From the NCBI GenBank assembly GCA_046756245.1, contig JBHHVZ010000021.1, positions 1 through 35,668 of the forward strand: a stretch of DNA of 35,668 nt, in the 5' to 3' direction. Under the pieces are notes generated by a model. The model searched no databases. It was not told the DNA's origin and was given only the letters and a program-made list of their open reading frames with translations. A program made the position numbers and the translations under genes. This DNA is from G021776435 sp046756245. GTDB lineage: Bacteria; Pseudomonadota; Alphaproteobacteria; Caulobacterales; Parvularculaceae. Shown piece after piece: positions 24,389-32,285 of this stretch. How positions within the stretch are numbered: position 1 is the stretch's first letter; each line of letters starts with the position of its first letter.

Positions 24389-25732
24389 TCAATCGCCGGC
24401 GACGGTCATTTGCGGTACGAGAATGCTCGGCGCGTTGACGGCGTTGCGGAATTCGAGATCGTCGGCGGCAACGAGGCTCGCAAACATCTCAAGCAAATTG
24501 CCCGCGATGGTGATCTCGCTCACCGGATACCTCAATGCGCCGTTTTCGATCCAGAAGCCCGAACAGCCGACCGAATAATCGCCCGTGTTCGGGTTTACCT
24601 GCGGACCGAACATGTCGGTCACGCACAATCCTTCGCCGGCCTGTTGAAATAGCTCTTCGCGCGAATGGGCGCCGGCCTCGAGGTACAGGTTGGTTGCGCC
24701 CGATCCGGGCGGCGAGCCCGCGCCGCGCGTGGCGCGGGCGTTCGTTTCAAGGCCGAGCTGGCGGGCCTGGGCCGAATTCATCAGCCAGTCGGTCAGGACG
24801 CCGTCGTCGACCAGCTTCAGGCGCCCGTTGGCGACGCCTTCGCCGTCGAAGGGACGCGAGCCGTGACCGCGGCGGATATGCGGATCGTCGATGATATTGA
24901 CCCCTTCCGCGAAGACCCGCGCGCCTTTTTTATCTTTCAGAAAACTCACGCCGCGCGCGATCGCAGCGCCGTTGATCGCGCCGGCGAACGAGCCGAGCAG
25001 CGTGCGCGACAGCCGGTTGTCGAAAATCACCGACGCCGACCGGCTTTTCACCTTGCGCGGGGAAAGCCGGCTGACGGCGCGCGCGCCGGCGCTCAACCCG
25101 ATCTCGGCGGGCGCGCGCATGTCGGCCGCGTGGGTCTTTGAATCGTAATCGTAGTCGCGCTCCATCCCGTTATCGTCGCGGGCGAGCACGCTCACCGAAA
25201 CCGAATGATGCGATCCGCCGGAGGCGCCGAAAAAGCCGTGCGAGGTCGTAAACCATTTGCGCGCCTCGCCATAGCCGGCGCCGGCGCCGCTCGAATTGAC
25301 CACGCCTTCGACCGCCAGCGCCGCGTCTTCGCATTCGGCGGCGCGCGTTTTGAGGACTTCGGTCGATGGTTCCTCGTAATCGCCGAGATCGAGATCGGGG
25401 AAAGGCGGGGCCGCCAGACGCTCGGCCGGGGCGAGGCCGCACCAGGGGTCTTCGGGCGCGGCGCCGGCCATCGCCGCGCAGCGCTCGGCCAGCTCGTCGA
25501 GCGCCGCCGGCGCATAATCGGTCGACGAGACCGAAGCCTGGCGTTTGCCGATGATGATCCTGAGACCGAGATCGTACGCTTCCGACCGGCCCACATCCTC
25601 AAGCTTGCCGAGCCGCCACGATACCCCGTGGGAGACGGCGTGATAGATCACCGCGTCGGCGGCGTCCGCGCCGGCGGCCGGGGCGCGGTCGATGAGCGCC
25701 GCGAGGATGGTTTGAGCTTGGCTGTCCTGCAT
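24389..25732 (-). CDS. pmbA: TldD/PmbA family metallopeptidase component (TldE-like)
   Basis: 447-aa protein of the TldD/TldE family; the length suits PmbA/TldE. No HExxxH zinc motif is present, so it is the TldE-like partner that acts with a catalytic TldD in cutting unfolded peptides and peptide precursors. Seen: the N-terminal AYDLGLRIIIGKRQASVSST region, a middle DYDYDSKTHAADM, SASVIFDNRLSRTLLGSF, and the Gly-rich ATRGAGSPPGSGATNLYLEAG followed by FGPQVNPNTGDYSVGCSGFWI. No tldD is in the window. It starts 37 nt after the GST gene and ends just before DUF4170. Confidence 0.93.
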   Translation of the reverse strand: MQDSQAQTILAALIDRAPAAGADAADAVIYHAVSHGVSWRLGKLEDVGRSEAYDLGLRIIIGKRQASVSSTDYAPAALDELAERCAAMAGAAPEDPWCGLAPAERLAAPPFPDLDLGDYEEPSTEVLKTRAAECEDAALAVEGVVNSSGAGAGYGEARKWFTTSHGFFGASGGSHHSVSVSVLARDDNGMERDYDYDSKTHAADMRAPAEIGLSAGARAVSRLSPRKVKSRSASVIFDNRLSRTLLGSFAGAINGAAIARGVSFLKDKKGARVFAEGVNIIDDPHIRRGHGSRPFDGEGVANGRLKLVDDGVLTDWLMNSAQARQLGLETNARATRGAGSPPGSGATNLYLEAGAHSREELFQQAGEGLCVTDMFGPQVNPNTGDYSVGCSGFWIENGALRYPVSEITIAGNLLEMFASLVAADDLEFRNAVNAPSILVPQMTVAGD

Positions 25733-25769
25733 GCGGGCCGGGATAGAGGCTCGCCGCCCGCGGCGCAAC

Positions 25770-26408
25770 CTAGTCGGCGATTTCCGCCTTCGCGCCGTCG
25801 CCCCATTCCCGCATCGCCGGCAGCGTCCGCACCGCCTCCATATAGGCGCGGGCGCTGTCGGAGAGGTCGAGCGGCCCGTAGGTCGCAAAGCGCGAGACCA
25901 CAGGCGCGTACATGGCGTCGGCGATGGTGAAGCCGCCGAACAGAAACGGGCCGCCCGCGCCGAACCGGGTCCGGCATTCAGTCCAGATTTCGGCGATGCG
26001 CGCGATATCGCGTTTGACGCCCGGCGGCGCGATATGGCGCATCCCTTCGCGGGCGAAGACCATCGGCCACACGGTGCGCAACTGCGCGAATCCCGAATGC
26101 ATTTCCGCCGACACTGCGCGGGCGTGGGCGCGCCCGGCCCGGGCGGCCGGCCACAGCCCTTTTTCGGGAAAGAGGTCGTTCAAATATTCGGCGATGGCGA
26201 GCGAATCCCACACGACTATTTCGCCGTGCTTGAGGCAGGGCACGAGACCTGACGGAGAGTGTTCGCCGATGCTCGCGCGGGTTTCCGGTTCGTCGAGACG
26301 AATGAGATGCTCCCGGAACGGAACATCCGCCAGTTTCATCGCGAGCCAGGCCCTGAGCGACCAGGACGACAGATTCTTGTCGCCGATATAAAGAATAAAC
26401 GCGCTCAT
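25770..26408 (-). CDS. Glutathione S-transferase family protein
   Basis: Cytosolic GST-like protein (212 aa) with a thioredoxin-fold N-terminus and a helical C-terminus. Seen: the N-terminal Ser-containing motif NLSSWSLRAW (11-20), where a serine probably activates glutathione; the cis-Pro loop SGLVPCLKHGE; the Ser-containing WDSLAIAEYLND; and the C-terminal N-capping region FTIADAMYAPVVSRF. Substrate unknown. ATG 26408 overlaps the stop of the amidotransferase gene (ATGA), and this start gives the normal GST N-terminus; the frame open upstream is in that gene. Confidence 0.9.
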   Translation of the reverse strand: MSAFILYIGDKNLSSWSLRAWLAMKLADVPFREHLIRLDEPETRASIGEHSPSGLVPCLKHGEIVVWDSLAIAEYLNDLFPEKGLWPAARAGRAHARAVSAEMHSGFAQLRTVWPMVFAREGMRHIAPPGVKRDIARIAEIWTECRTRFGAGGPFLFGGFTIADAMYAPVVSRFATYGPLDLSDSARAYMEAVRTLPAMREWGDGAKAEIAD

Positions 26409-27124
26409 TGGCCGTCCATTTTGCTCAGGAAAAAATTCGCAATCCACTGCGCAACGATCACACGGTCGCTTGCTCCACGCAGGGCCTGAAGCCCCTCTTC
26501 GGCGAGCGCGTCCGGATAATGATCTTTCCGGGCGCGAATAAGCGCGTCAGCGAATTCGTGCTCGAATTCGGGATGCATCTGGAAGGAAATCGCCGGCCCT
26601 TCCGCGTATTCGAGCGCGCCGAACGGGCAAAATTCGGATCCCGCCAACTGTTTCGCGCCCGGCGGCGGGGTTGTCACCTGATCCTGATGCGAAACCGCGC
26701 AGCGGATTTGCAGGCGCGCCGGCGCCATCCAGGCGGGCGCGGCGGAAACCTCGTAGGCGTGAACCCCGAGCCCCCAGCCTTTTTCAGATTTTTCCACCGT
26801 TCCGCCGAAAGCCTGCGCCATGAGTTGGTGGCCGAAACAGACGCCGACCTGCGGCCGGCCGGCCGCCGCAGCGCGCCGCACGAGGTCTTCGAGATGGCCT
26901 ATCCAGGCGTGTCCTTTGTAAACGCCGGTCGGCGATCCAGTGATAAGAAGCCCGTCAAATGAGGCGAGCGAAGGCGCCGGCGCCCCTTCCGCGACTGAAA
27001 CGGTGAAAAAACTCATTGAGGGAGCGAGCGGCGACAGCATCTTCGCCATCATTGACGGATAGCCGCCATATTGCCTTTTCAGCGCTTGTGGGGGCGCGCC
27101 GGTTTCAATGACAGCGATGCGCAT
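26405..27124 (-). CDS. Class I glutamine amidotransferase (GATase1) protein
   Basis: Stand-alone amidotransferase-like protein (239 aa), resembling the GMP synthase amidase domain. The nucleophile Cys96 sits in VGVCFGHQLMAQAFGG, and the remaining triad H184/E186 lies in FQMHPEFEHEF. An LLITGSPTGVY oxyanion loop is seen at 59-69. Related enzymes hydrolyse gamma-glutamyl amides or work in polyamine catabolism; no synthetase domain is fused. Coupling by ATGA to a GST gene is compatible with glutathione or gamma-glutamyl metabolism, but this is inference. Confidence 0.88.
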   Translation of the reverse strand: MRIAVIETGAPPQALKRQYGGYPSMMAKMLSPLAPSMSFFTVSVAEGAPAPSLASFDGLLITGSPTGVYKGHAWIGHLEDLVRRAAAAGRPQVGVCFGHQLMAQAFGGTVEKSEKGWGLGVHAYEVSAAPAWMAPARLQIRCAVSHQDQVTTPPPGAKQLAGSEFCPFGALEYAEGPAISFQMHPEFEHEFADALIRARKDHYPDALAEEGLQALRGASDRVIVAQWIANFFLSKMDGQ

Positions 27125-27202
27125 GGAAATTGTCCATTACGGCGTGACGGATCGATTCTTGGAACGGAATTAAGCGCGCTCGCGGCGGCGTGCGTCAAGC
27201 TG

Positions 27203-27472
27203 CTATTCGGCCGCCGAGGCGGGATGGGTTCTGTCGATGGTCTTGCGGATGACAGGCGGGAACCGATGGCGATGGCGGCGCAAGGACCGGTCGATATTCG
27301 GCCATTTGCGGCGAATCGCGCGAATCGCCTGGCGCACAGGCGGCATATAGGGAGCCAGCAGCGCCAGCCCGATCGTCAGCATGATCAGGCCGATGGGCGC
27401 CGGCGTTGGCGTCAGAATAGCGCCGCTAACGACGAGGACGCTCCCAATCAGTTGATGCACAACCGGCAACAT
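27203..27472 (-). CDS. Small membrane protein, PGPGW-like, hypothetical
   Basis: 89-aa protein with two hydrophobic stretches (about 5-22 and 25-45) joined by TPTPAPIG, followed by a highly basic C-terminal tail rich in Arg/His. The helix-Pro-rich-turn-helix form recalls the PGPGW family of two-helix membrane proteins, but the key Trp is absent, so this is only a likeness. It lies alone between the amidotransferase gene (78 nt away) and ubiD on the other strand. Function unknown. Confidence 0.55.
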   Translation of the reverse strand: MLPVVHQLIGSVLVVSGAILTPTPAPIGLIMLTIGLALLAPYMPPVRQAIRAIRRKWPNIDRSLRRHRHRFPPVIRKTIDRTHPASAAE

Positions 27473-27726
27473 GCCGAAAGCTACTCCCTAAGACGATCCC
27501 CGTCGGCCTTGGACCCCCGGAGAAAAAACGCCGGAACGGGACGATTCTTCCCGCTCCATAGCTACGCGTGCGAAAGCCATTCGTAAAGAGAAGATCGGAA
27601 AATCCGGTTAATTTCGGCGGTCACAAATTGGTAATCATGTTTACGTCTGCGCTAATGCGCGCAATGTTCTGCGGGCCTGGAAAGCCTTTACAGGTAAAGG
27701 CCCGGAAGCGAGGAAAAGGCGCGCCC
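27473..27726. other. Intergenic space before ubiD
   Basis: 254 nt between the small membrane-protein gene and ubiD. I see AT-richer sequence at about 27600-27665 that may carry the ubiD promoter, and GCGAGGAAAAGG about 10 nt before its start codon. No gene, hairpin or repeat is recognised. Confidence 0.4.
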
Positions 27727-29259
27727 ATGTCCTATAAGTCCCTGCGGGAGTTCATCGCCCGGCTTGAAGAGGCGGGCGAGCTGGTCCGCGTCGGCGAGCC
27801 GGTGTCGACTGTCCTTGAAATGACCGAGATCCAGACCCGGCTTCTGGCCGAAGCCGGGCCGGCGGTCCTGTTCGAAAAACCGGTCGGGGAGGACGGTTCG
27901 ATCTCGCCGGTCCCGGTGCTCGTCAATCTGTTCGGAACCGTCGGGCGCGTCGCCAAGGGAATCTCGCTGGGCGGGGATGGCGCCGACCCGAGAACGAAGC
28001 TGCCCGAAGTCGGCGAAACGCTCGCCTTTCTGCGCCAGCCGGAGCCGCCGGCCAGGATCCGCGACGCCCTTGAGCTGCTGCCGCTGGCGAAGACGGTTCT
28101 GTCGATGAAACCGTCGAGCCGTGATCGGGGCGCGCCCTGCCAGGAGGTCGTGCTGACCGGCGGCGACATCGATCTCGGAGCGCTGCCGATCCAGACCTGC
28201 TGGCCGGGCGAGCCGGCGCCGCTGATCACCTGGCCGCTCGTCGTCACCAAGGGTCCGTCGGACAAGCGCGACGACGCTTTCAATCTCGGCGTCTACCGAA
28301 TGCAGAAACTTGCGCGCGACAAGACAATTATGCGCTGGCTCCGGCATCGCGGCGGCGCCCAGCATTATGCGCGCTGGAAACAAAGAAACAGCGAGCCCCT
28401 TCCGGCGGCCGTCATCATCGGCGCCGATCCCGCGACAATACTCGCGGCCGTCACGCCCGTGCCCGATACACTGTCGGAATATCAGTTCGCGGGCCTTTTG
28501 CGCGGCGCACGGCTCGATCTCGTCGACTGCAAGACCGTTCCTCTCAAAGTTCCGGCCGAAGCCGAGATCGTGCTGGAAGGGCATGTGTCGCTCGATGAAT
28601 ATGCGGACGAAGGCCCCTATGGCGATCACACTGGCTATTACAACGCAGTCGAGAAATTTCCCGTCTTCACGGTGAGCGCGATCACCATGCGCAAGGATCC
28701 GATTTATCTTTCGACATTCACCGGCCGCCCGCCGGACGAGCCCAGCATTCTCGGCGAGGCGCTTAACGAGGTGTTCATACCGCTTATAAAGCAGCAGTTT
28801 CCGGAGATCGTCGATTTCTGGCTGCCGCCGGAAGGCTGCAGCTACCGGATCGCCGTCGTCAGCATGAAGAAAGCCTATCCCGGCCACGCCAAGCGCGTGA
28901 TGATGGGCGCGTGGTCTTACTTGCGCCAGTTCATGTATACGAAATGGATCATCGTGGTCGATGACGACATCGACGCACGCGACTGGAAGGACGTGATGTG
29001 GGCCGTGTCGACCCGTATGGACCCGGCGCGAGACATCACAGTCATTGAAAACACGCCGATCGACTATCTCGATTTCGCCGCCCCCGAGTCGGGGCTTGGC
29101 TCCAAGATCGGCCTCGACGCCACCGACAAATGGCCGCCCGAGACAAAGCGCGACTGGGGAAAAAAGATCCGCATGTCCGACGATGTGATCGGGAAAGTCG
29201 ACGAAATGTGGTCGCGCCTCAACCTGCCGGGCTCGGGCCGCTCGATCTGGAAACCGTAA
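27727..29259 (+). CDS. ubiD: UbiD-family (4-hydroxy-3-polyprenylbenzoate) decarboxylase
   Basis: prFMN-dependent decarboxylase (510 aa, near the E. coli UbiD length) removing the carboxyl group of 4-hydroxy-3-polyprenylbenzoate in ubiquinone synthesis; it is soluble or peripheral to the membrane. Seen: LREFIARLEEAGELVRV at the N-terminus, NLGVYRMQ and MRWLRHRGGAQHY for prFMN/metal binding, EGPYGDHTGYYN with an acidic active-site residue, RPPDEPSILGEALNE, and the C-terminal PGSGRSIW. ATG 27727 is chosen although the frame is open to 27568. The prFMN synthase UbiX is not in the window. Other UbiD decarboxylases act on aromatic acids, so a different substrate is possible. Confidence 0.93.
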   Translation: MSYKSLREFIARLEEAGELVRVGEPVSTVLEMTEIQTRLLAEAGPAVLFEKPVGEDGSISPVPVLVNLFGTVGRVAKGISLGGDGADPRTKLPEVGETLAFLRQPEPPARIRDALELLPLAKTVLSMKPSSRDRGAPCQEVVLTGGDIDLGALPIQTCWPGEPAPLITWPLVVTKGPSDKRDDAFNLGVYRMQKLARDKTIMRWLRHRGGAQHYARWKQRNSEPLPAAVIIGADPATILAAVTPVPDTLSEYQFAGLLRGARLDLVDCKTVPLKVPAEAEIVLEGHVSLDEYADEGPYGDHTGYYNAVEKFPVFTVSAITMRKDPIYLSTFTGRPPDEPSILGEALNEVFIPLIKQQFPEIVDFWLPPEGCSYRIAVVSMKKAYPGHAKRVMMGAWSYLRQFMYTKWIIVVDDDIDARDWKDVMWAVSTRMDPARDITVIENTPIDYLDFAAPESGLGSKIGLDATDKWPPETKRDWGKKIRMSDDVIGKVDEMWSRLNLPGSGRSIWKP

Positions 29260-29285
29260 CCGGGCGCTCTTCGCGCAACGCCGCT

Positions 29286-30620
29286 TCAGCGCAGCCGGTA
29301 TTGGAGCCGCAGCGCCGCCACAAAGCCGGTGGTGTCAAACGTCGCCGTCAAATCCCCTCGGGACATATTTTCCGGCGCGGCGGACGACAGATTAATCCGG
29401 CGTTTTTCCAAAATTGCGATGCCAAGGCCGCCGTCTACGGCGAGTCTGTCGTTAATGTCATAAGATACGCCGGCGTTTATCCAATATCGGTCCGCGTCCG
29501 GAATGCGCGGCGAGGCGAACGCATCGTTGACCGGCGAATCTTCAAACATAAAACCGGCCCGAACGCGCGCGCTTCGCGTCAGCTTATATTCGCCGCCTGC
29601 GGAAAACGCCCATACGTCTTTCCAGTCCTGGGTGAAGACATCGGGCGGTTGCGCGGGATTGGCGAACGTCGTCGTCAATCCCTCAAAGTCGCTCCAGCGC
29701 GTGAAGACAGCCGAAGCCATCAGGTCCAGCGCGTCGCTGGCCTCAAAGATCGCGCCGATGGAAGCAGACGCCGGAGTGACGAACTCGCTCGTAAAAGTCG
29801 TCGTTTCGAACATGCCGGTCATCGCGTTGATGAGTTGCCCGGCCGCCGACGCCGACAGATCGAAATTCGCCCCGCCGCTGAGATCGTGAGTGATTTTTGA
29901 GGCGTAACTTGCGCCGATACGCAGCCTGTCGTGCAACTGCGCCTGCGCGCCGACCGCAAAACCCATATCGACGTCATCGCCATCGAGCGCGACGAAAACG
30001 TCGCTCGTTCCAGGCATGAAGCCGGGCAGGCCGCTCGCCAGAGCCATGCCGGCCGCGTCGATTGCCGTGGACGCTTCAAGGTCAAGGACCTGAATTCTGA
30101 CGGCGGCGCCGATGACGAGGCCGTGATACGGCTCGATGGCCGCCATCGGAGCGATTGAAACGACCTTCGCGTCCGTTTCTAGCGCATGATAGCGAATGAC
30201 TGAATCTGCAGCATATTTTGAGTTGAGCCCAAACGGCGCATTGATCGTGAGGCCGGCGGAGACCCTGTCGGTCAGGCGAAATGCAGCCGAAAAGTTGGGA
30301 ACGGCGGCGTTTTCAAGCGCGCCGTCATCCTGCGTGCGTCCAGCGACGGGGAATGCGTCCAAAAGGGCGGCCGATGCGTTGTCGTAACGCGTGTCGGGAA
30401 TGAGCGCGGCGATGCTGAAAGAGGCCTGAAACGATCCCGTTCCAAAAATCGCGGCCGGATTATGGTACGCAAACCCGGCGTCGCCGAACCGCGCCTGCGC
30501 GCCTGCGTACGCCGCGCCGATCGCGTTCGCGTCCTGTTGCTCAAGCGCGAACCCGCCTGCGGCGGCGGGCGCGAAACTGTTTACGAATACGACGGAAGAC
30601 AGAATAAGAATCTGTTTCAT
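29286..30620 (-). CDS. fadL: FadL/OmpP1/TodX-family outer membrane channel
   Basis: Outer-membrane beta-barrel (444 aa) for uptake of hydrophobic compounds, typically long-chain fatty acids. A signal peptide (1 to about 21, ending PAAAGG) is followed by the hallmark N-terminal hatch FALEQQDANAIGAAYAGA and HNPAAIFG. The rest alternates polar and nonpolar as in a 14-strand barrel, ending in Arg/aromatic LRLQYRLR. It diverges from a fatty-acyl methyltransferase-like gene; in Sinorhizobium, FadL can import long-chain acyl-homoserine lactones, so a role in uptake of a lipid signal is plausible. AGGGGC about 7 nt before ATG 30620 is a fair ribosome site. Confidence 0.9.
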   Translation of the reverse strand: MKQILILSSVVFVNSFAPAAAGGFALEQQDANAIGAAYAGAQARFGDAGFAYHNPAAIFGTGSFQASFSIAALIPDTRYDNASAALLDAFPVAGRTQDDGALENAAVPNFSAAFRLTDRVSAGLTINAPFGLNSKYAADSVIRYHALETDAKVVSIAPMAAIEPYHGLVIGAAVRIQVLDLEASTAIDAAGMALASGLPGFMPGTSDVFVALDGDDVDMGFAVGAQAQLHDRLRIGASYASKITHDLSGGANFDLSASAAGQLINAMTGMFETTTFTSEFVTPASASIGAIFEASDALDLMASAVFTRWSDFEGLTTTFANPAQPPDVFTQDWKDVWAFSAGGEYKLTRSARVRAGFMFEDSPVNDAFASPRIPDADRYWINAGVSYDINDRLAVDGGLGIAILEKRRINLSSAAPENMSRGDLTATFDTTGFVAALRLQYRLR

Positions 30621-30647
30621 GCAGCGCCCCTGGACCTCCGGCGCATG

Positions 30648-30677
30648 CTTAATGAAACTGTTAAGTATATTATTAAC
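30648..30677. promoter_or_regulatory. Two overlapping dyads in the fadL/methyltransferase divergent region
   Basis: CTTAA-N8-TTAAG (30648-30665) overlaps GTTAA-N8-TTAAC (30660-30677). Two same-spaced dyads in an AT-rich island of an otherwise GC-rich window look like an operator for a dimeric regulator acting on the fadL promoter, 28 nt upstream of its start codon, and perhaps on the divergent gene as well. Confidence 0.45.
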
Positions 30678-30759
30678 GCGCGCAAGAATTGGCGGATTTC
30701 TTCAATCGCCGCCGCGTTCGGCGCGTGCATTACGGTTAACGCGCACCCGAAGATTGCAA

Positions 30760-30774
30760 TTAACGATTTGTTAG
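30760..30774. promoter_or_regulatory. CtrA-like half-sites upstream of the methyltransferase gene
   Basis: TTAA-N7-TTAG, one mismatch from the TTAA-N7-TTAA CtrA consensus, 55 nt before ATG 30829. AT-rich context makes chance occurrence likely; CtrA itself is not in the window. Low confidence. Confidence 0.25.
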
Positions 30775-30828
30775 GCATAAAGTGCCGAAGGGGGAGGCTG
30801 GGGAAGAATTCATGCAGCCGGGTCGTGT

Positions 30829-32274
30829 ATGTCCAAATCCTATGAAGAACTTGTCGGGGCGGAAGGCAGGGAGCGTTTTTTCCGGCCAAAAAGATATCGC
30901 GCCAGCGAATTGTTCAGGGGCGCGCCCCCGCAGGTGTTTTTCGACGACGACGAATACCGGCTTGAGAACATCAGCATCTCCGGCGCCGGTTGTTATGCGC
31001 GATCGACGTCCGGCGGCGACGGGATTGAACGGATCTCGCGGCGGGGCGTGTTGCGGCTCATCCAGCATGGCGAGGAGATTTTCGCCGCCGAGGCGCGCCA
31101 GGCGCGCGCCGATGTCAGGCTCGGCCGCCTGAATGTCGGATTTGCGCTCGAAAAAAGCCAGTTTGACCTTGCCGCGCTCGCCCATGAAAACGCCCGCGCC
31201 TTAGCCGGCCAGGCCCATTTCGACCAGAGCCGGGAGGCGCCGGCGCAGGAATACAAGAGTTATTGCGCCGACGTGCTGGATTTCGTCGGCGGCTATTTAC
31301 AGCGTATCGAGCGCCATCTCGCGCCGATTGAGCAGGAATTGTCCCGAGAAGAAAGGCTTCAGATCGTTCGCGAGCTGGAGCAATCGGCCGAAGCGCCCTG
31401 GCGCCGGCTGCTCGAAGCCGGCAACGAGCTGGTCATACCAAGCCATAACGACAAGAAGGCCAGACTGGCCTTGAAATCGTTCACCGAACGCGTCGTTACG
31501 CGCGAGTTGTTAGGAGGGGCGAGCTGGGGGCGAAGCTATTATAAGCCGATGGGTTATCCCGGCGACTATCTCATCATGAATTACATGTATGACAGCGCTC
31601 CGGTAGGCGATTCCATCAAGGAAAATTTTCTCCATTCGCTCGGCCTGATCGCCGGACGTCCTATTGTGACGCGAATGGAGACGCTGGGCCGTTTGGTCGC
31701 AGATTACTCGAACAAGCGCCCGCTCGACGGCGAGCCGATAAGAATCATGAGCATCGGCAGCGGGCCGGCGCGCGAAATCGAAAAAATAATGGACGCCACG
31801 CCGCCGCGGCGCAGGTGGGAAGCAACGCTCGTCGATCAGGAGCCGAATGCGCTCGATTACGCCGTCACTGCGGCGCGGCGGTACGAAACGGCCGGACGGC
31901 TGAAGCTTTCCGGCCTTAACATTTCATTCAGGGAGCTGATCGATCCCTCGCGAATCGGCGAATATTGCGCCGATCATGACATCATCTATTCGGCCGGTCT
32001 CGTCGATTACCTCAACCCGCTTCTGGCCATGCGCTTTGTCCAACGCATGTTCGAATTCCTGAAGCCTGGCGGTCAGTTGATTATTGGCAACGCCAACATT
32101 TTGAGGACGGGAACGCTGTGGTCGATGGAGTATGTCCTCGACTGGTCGCTCTATTTCCGCAACGAGGATGAAATGCTGGCGATGGCGAGCGAAACGCCGA
32201 ATGCGATAAAGCGGGTTTTCAATGATCCGCTCGACGCCATTTATTTTCTTGTCGTCGAAAAACCCGTCGGGTAA
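30829..32274 (+). CDS. SAM-dependent methyltransferase, PhcB-like (3-hydroxy fatty acid methyl ester synthase type) with PilZ-like N-terminus
   Basis: 481-aa protein. Residues about 15-115 resemble a PilZ domain: an arginine-rich start (RFFRPKRYR), N47-I-S-I-S-G52 fitting the [D/N]xSxxG box, and a closing LGRLNVGFALEKS strand; the strict RxxxR is not present. A helical middle (140-230) leads to the conserved KPMGYPGDYLIMN (239-251). The SAM domain (about 300-480) has motif I IMSIGSGPARE (306-316), acidic D336, and DIIYSAGLVDYL (384-395). This family carries the database label 'extracellular factor 3-hydroxypalmitic acid methyl ester synthesis', after PhcB of Ralstonia. ATG 30829 lacks a ribosome site; a stop lies in frame at 30778. 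It converges with the kinase gene, 11 nt apart. The substrate is inferred only. Confidence 0.82.
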   Translation: MSKSYEELVGAEGRERFFRPKRYRASELFRGAPPQVFFDDDEYRLENISISGAGCYARSTSGGDGIERISRRGVLRLIQHGEEIFAAEARQARADVRLGRLNVGFALEKSQFDLAALAHENARALAGQAHFDQSREAPAQEYKSYCADVLDFVGGYLQRIERHLAPIEQELSREERLQIVRELEQSAEAPWRRLLEAGNELVIPSHNDKKARLALKSFTERVVTRELLGGASWGRSYYKPMGYPGDYLIMNYMYDSAPVGDSIKENFLHSLGLIAGRPIVTRMETLGRLVADYSNKRPLDGEPIRIMSIGSGPAREIEKIMDATPPRRRWEATLVDQEPNALDYAVTAARRYETAGRLKLSGLNISFRELIDPSRIGEYCADHDIIYSAGLVDYLNPLLAMRFVQRMFEFLKPGGQLIIGNANILRTGTLWSMEYVLDWSLYFRNEDEMLAMASETPNAIKRVFNDPLDAIYFLVVEKPVG

Positions 32275-32285
32275 CGCGCCGGAAG

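Noticed and set aside
30812..31132. Reading frame starting at ATG 30812 with a good ribosome site
   Set aside because: It is rich in Ser/Arg/Pro without a known domain and overlaps the methyltransferase frame, which is clearly coding. It is noted only as a possible translation-control feature.
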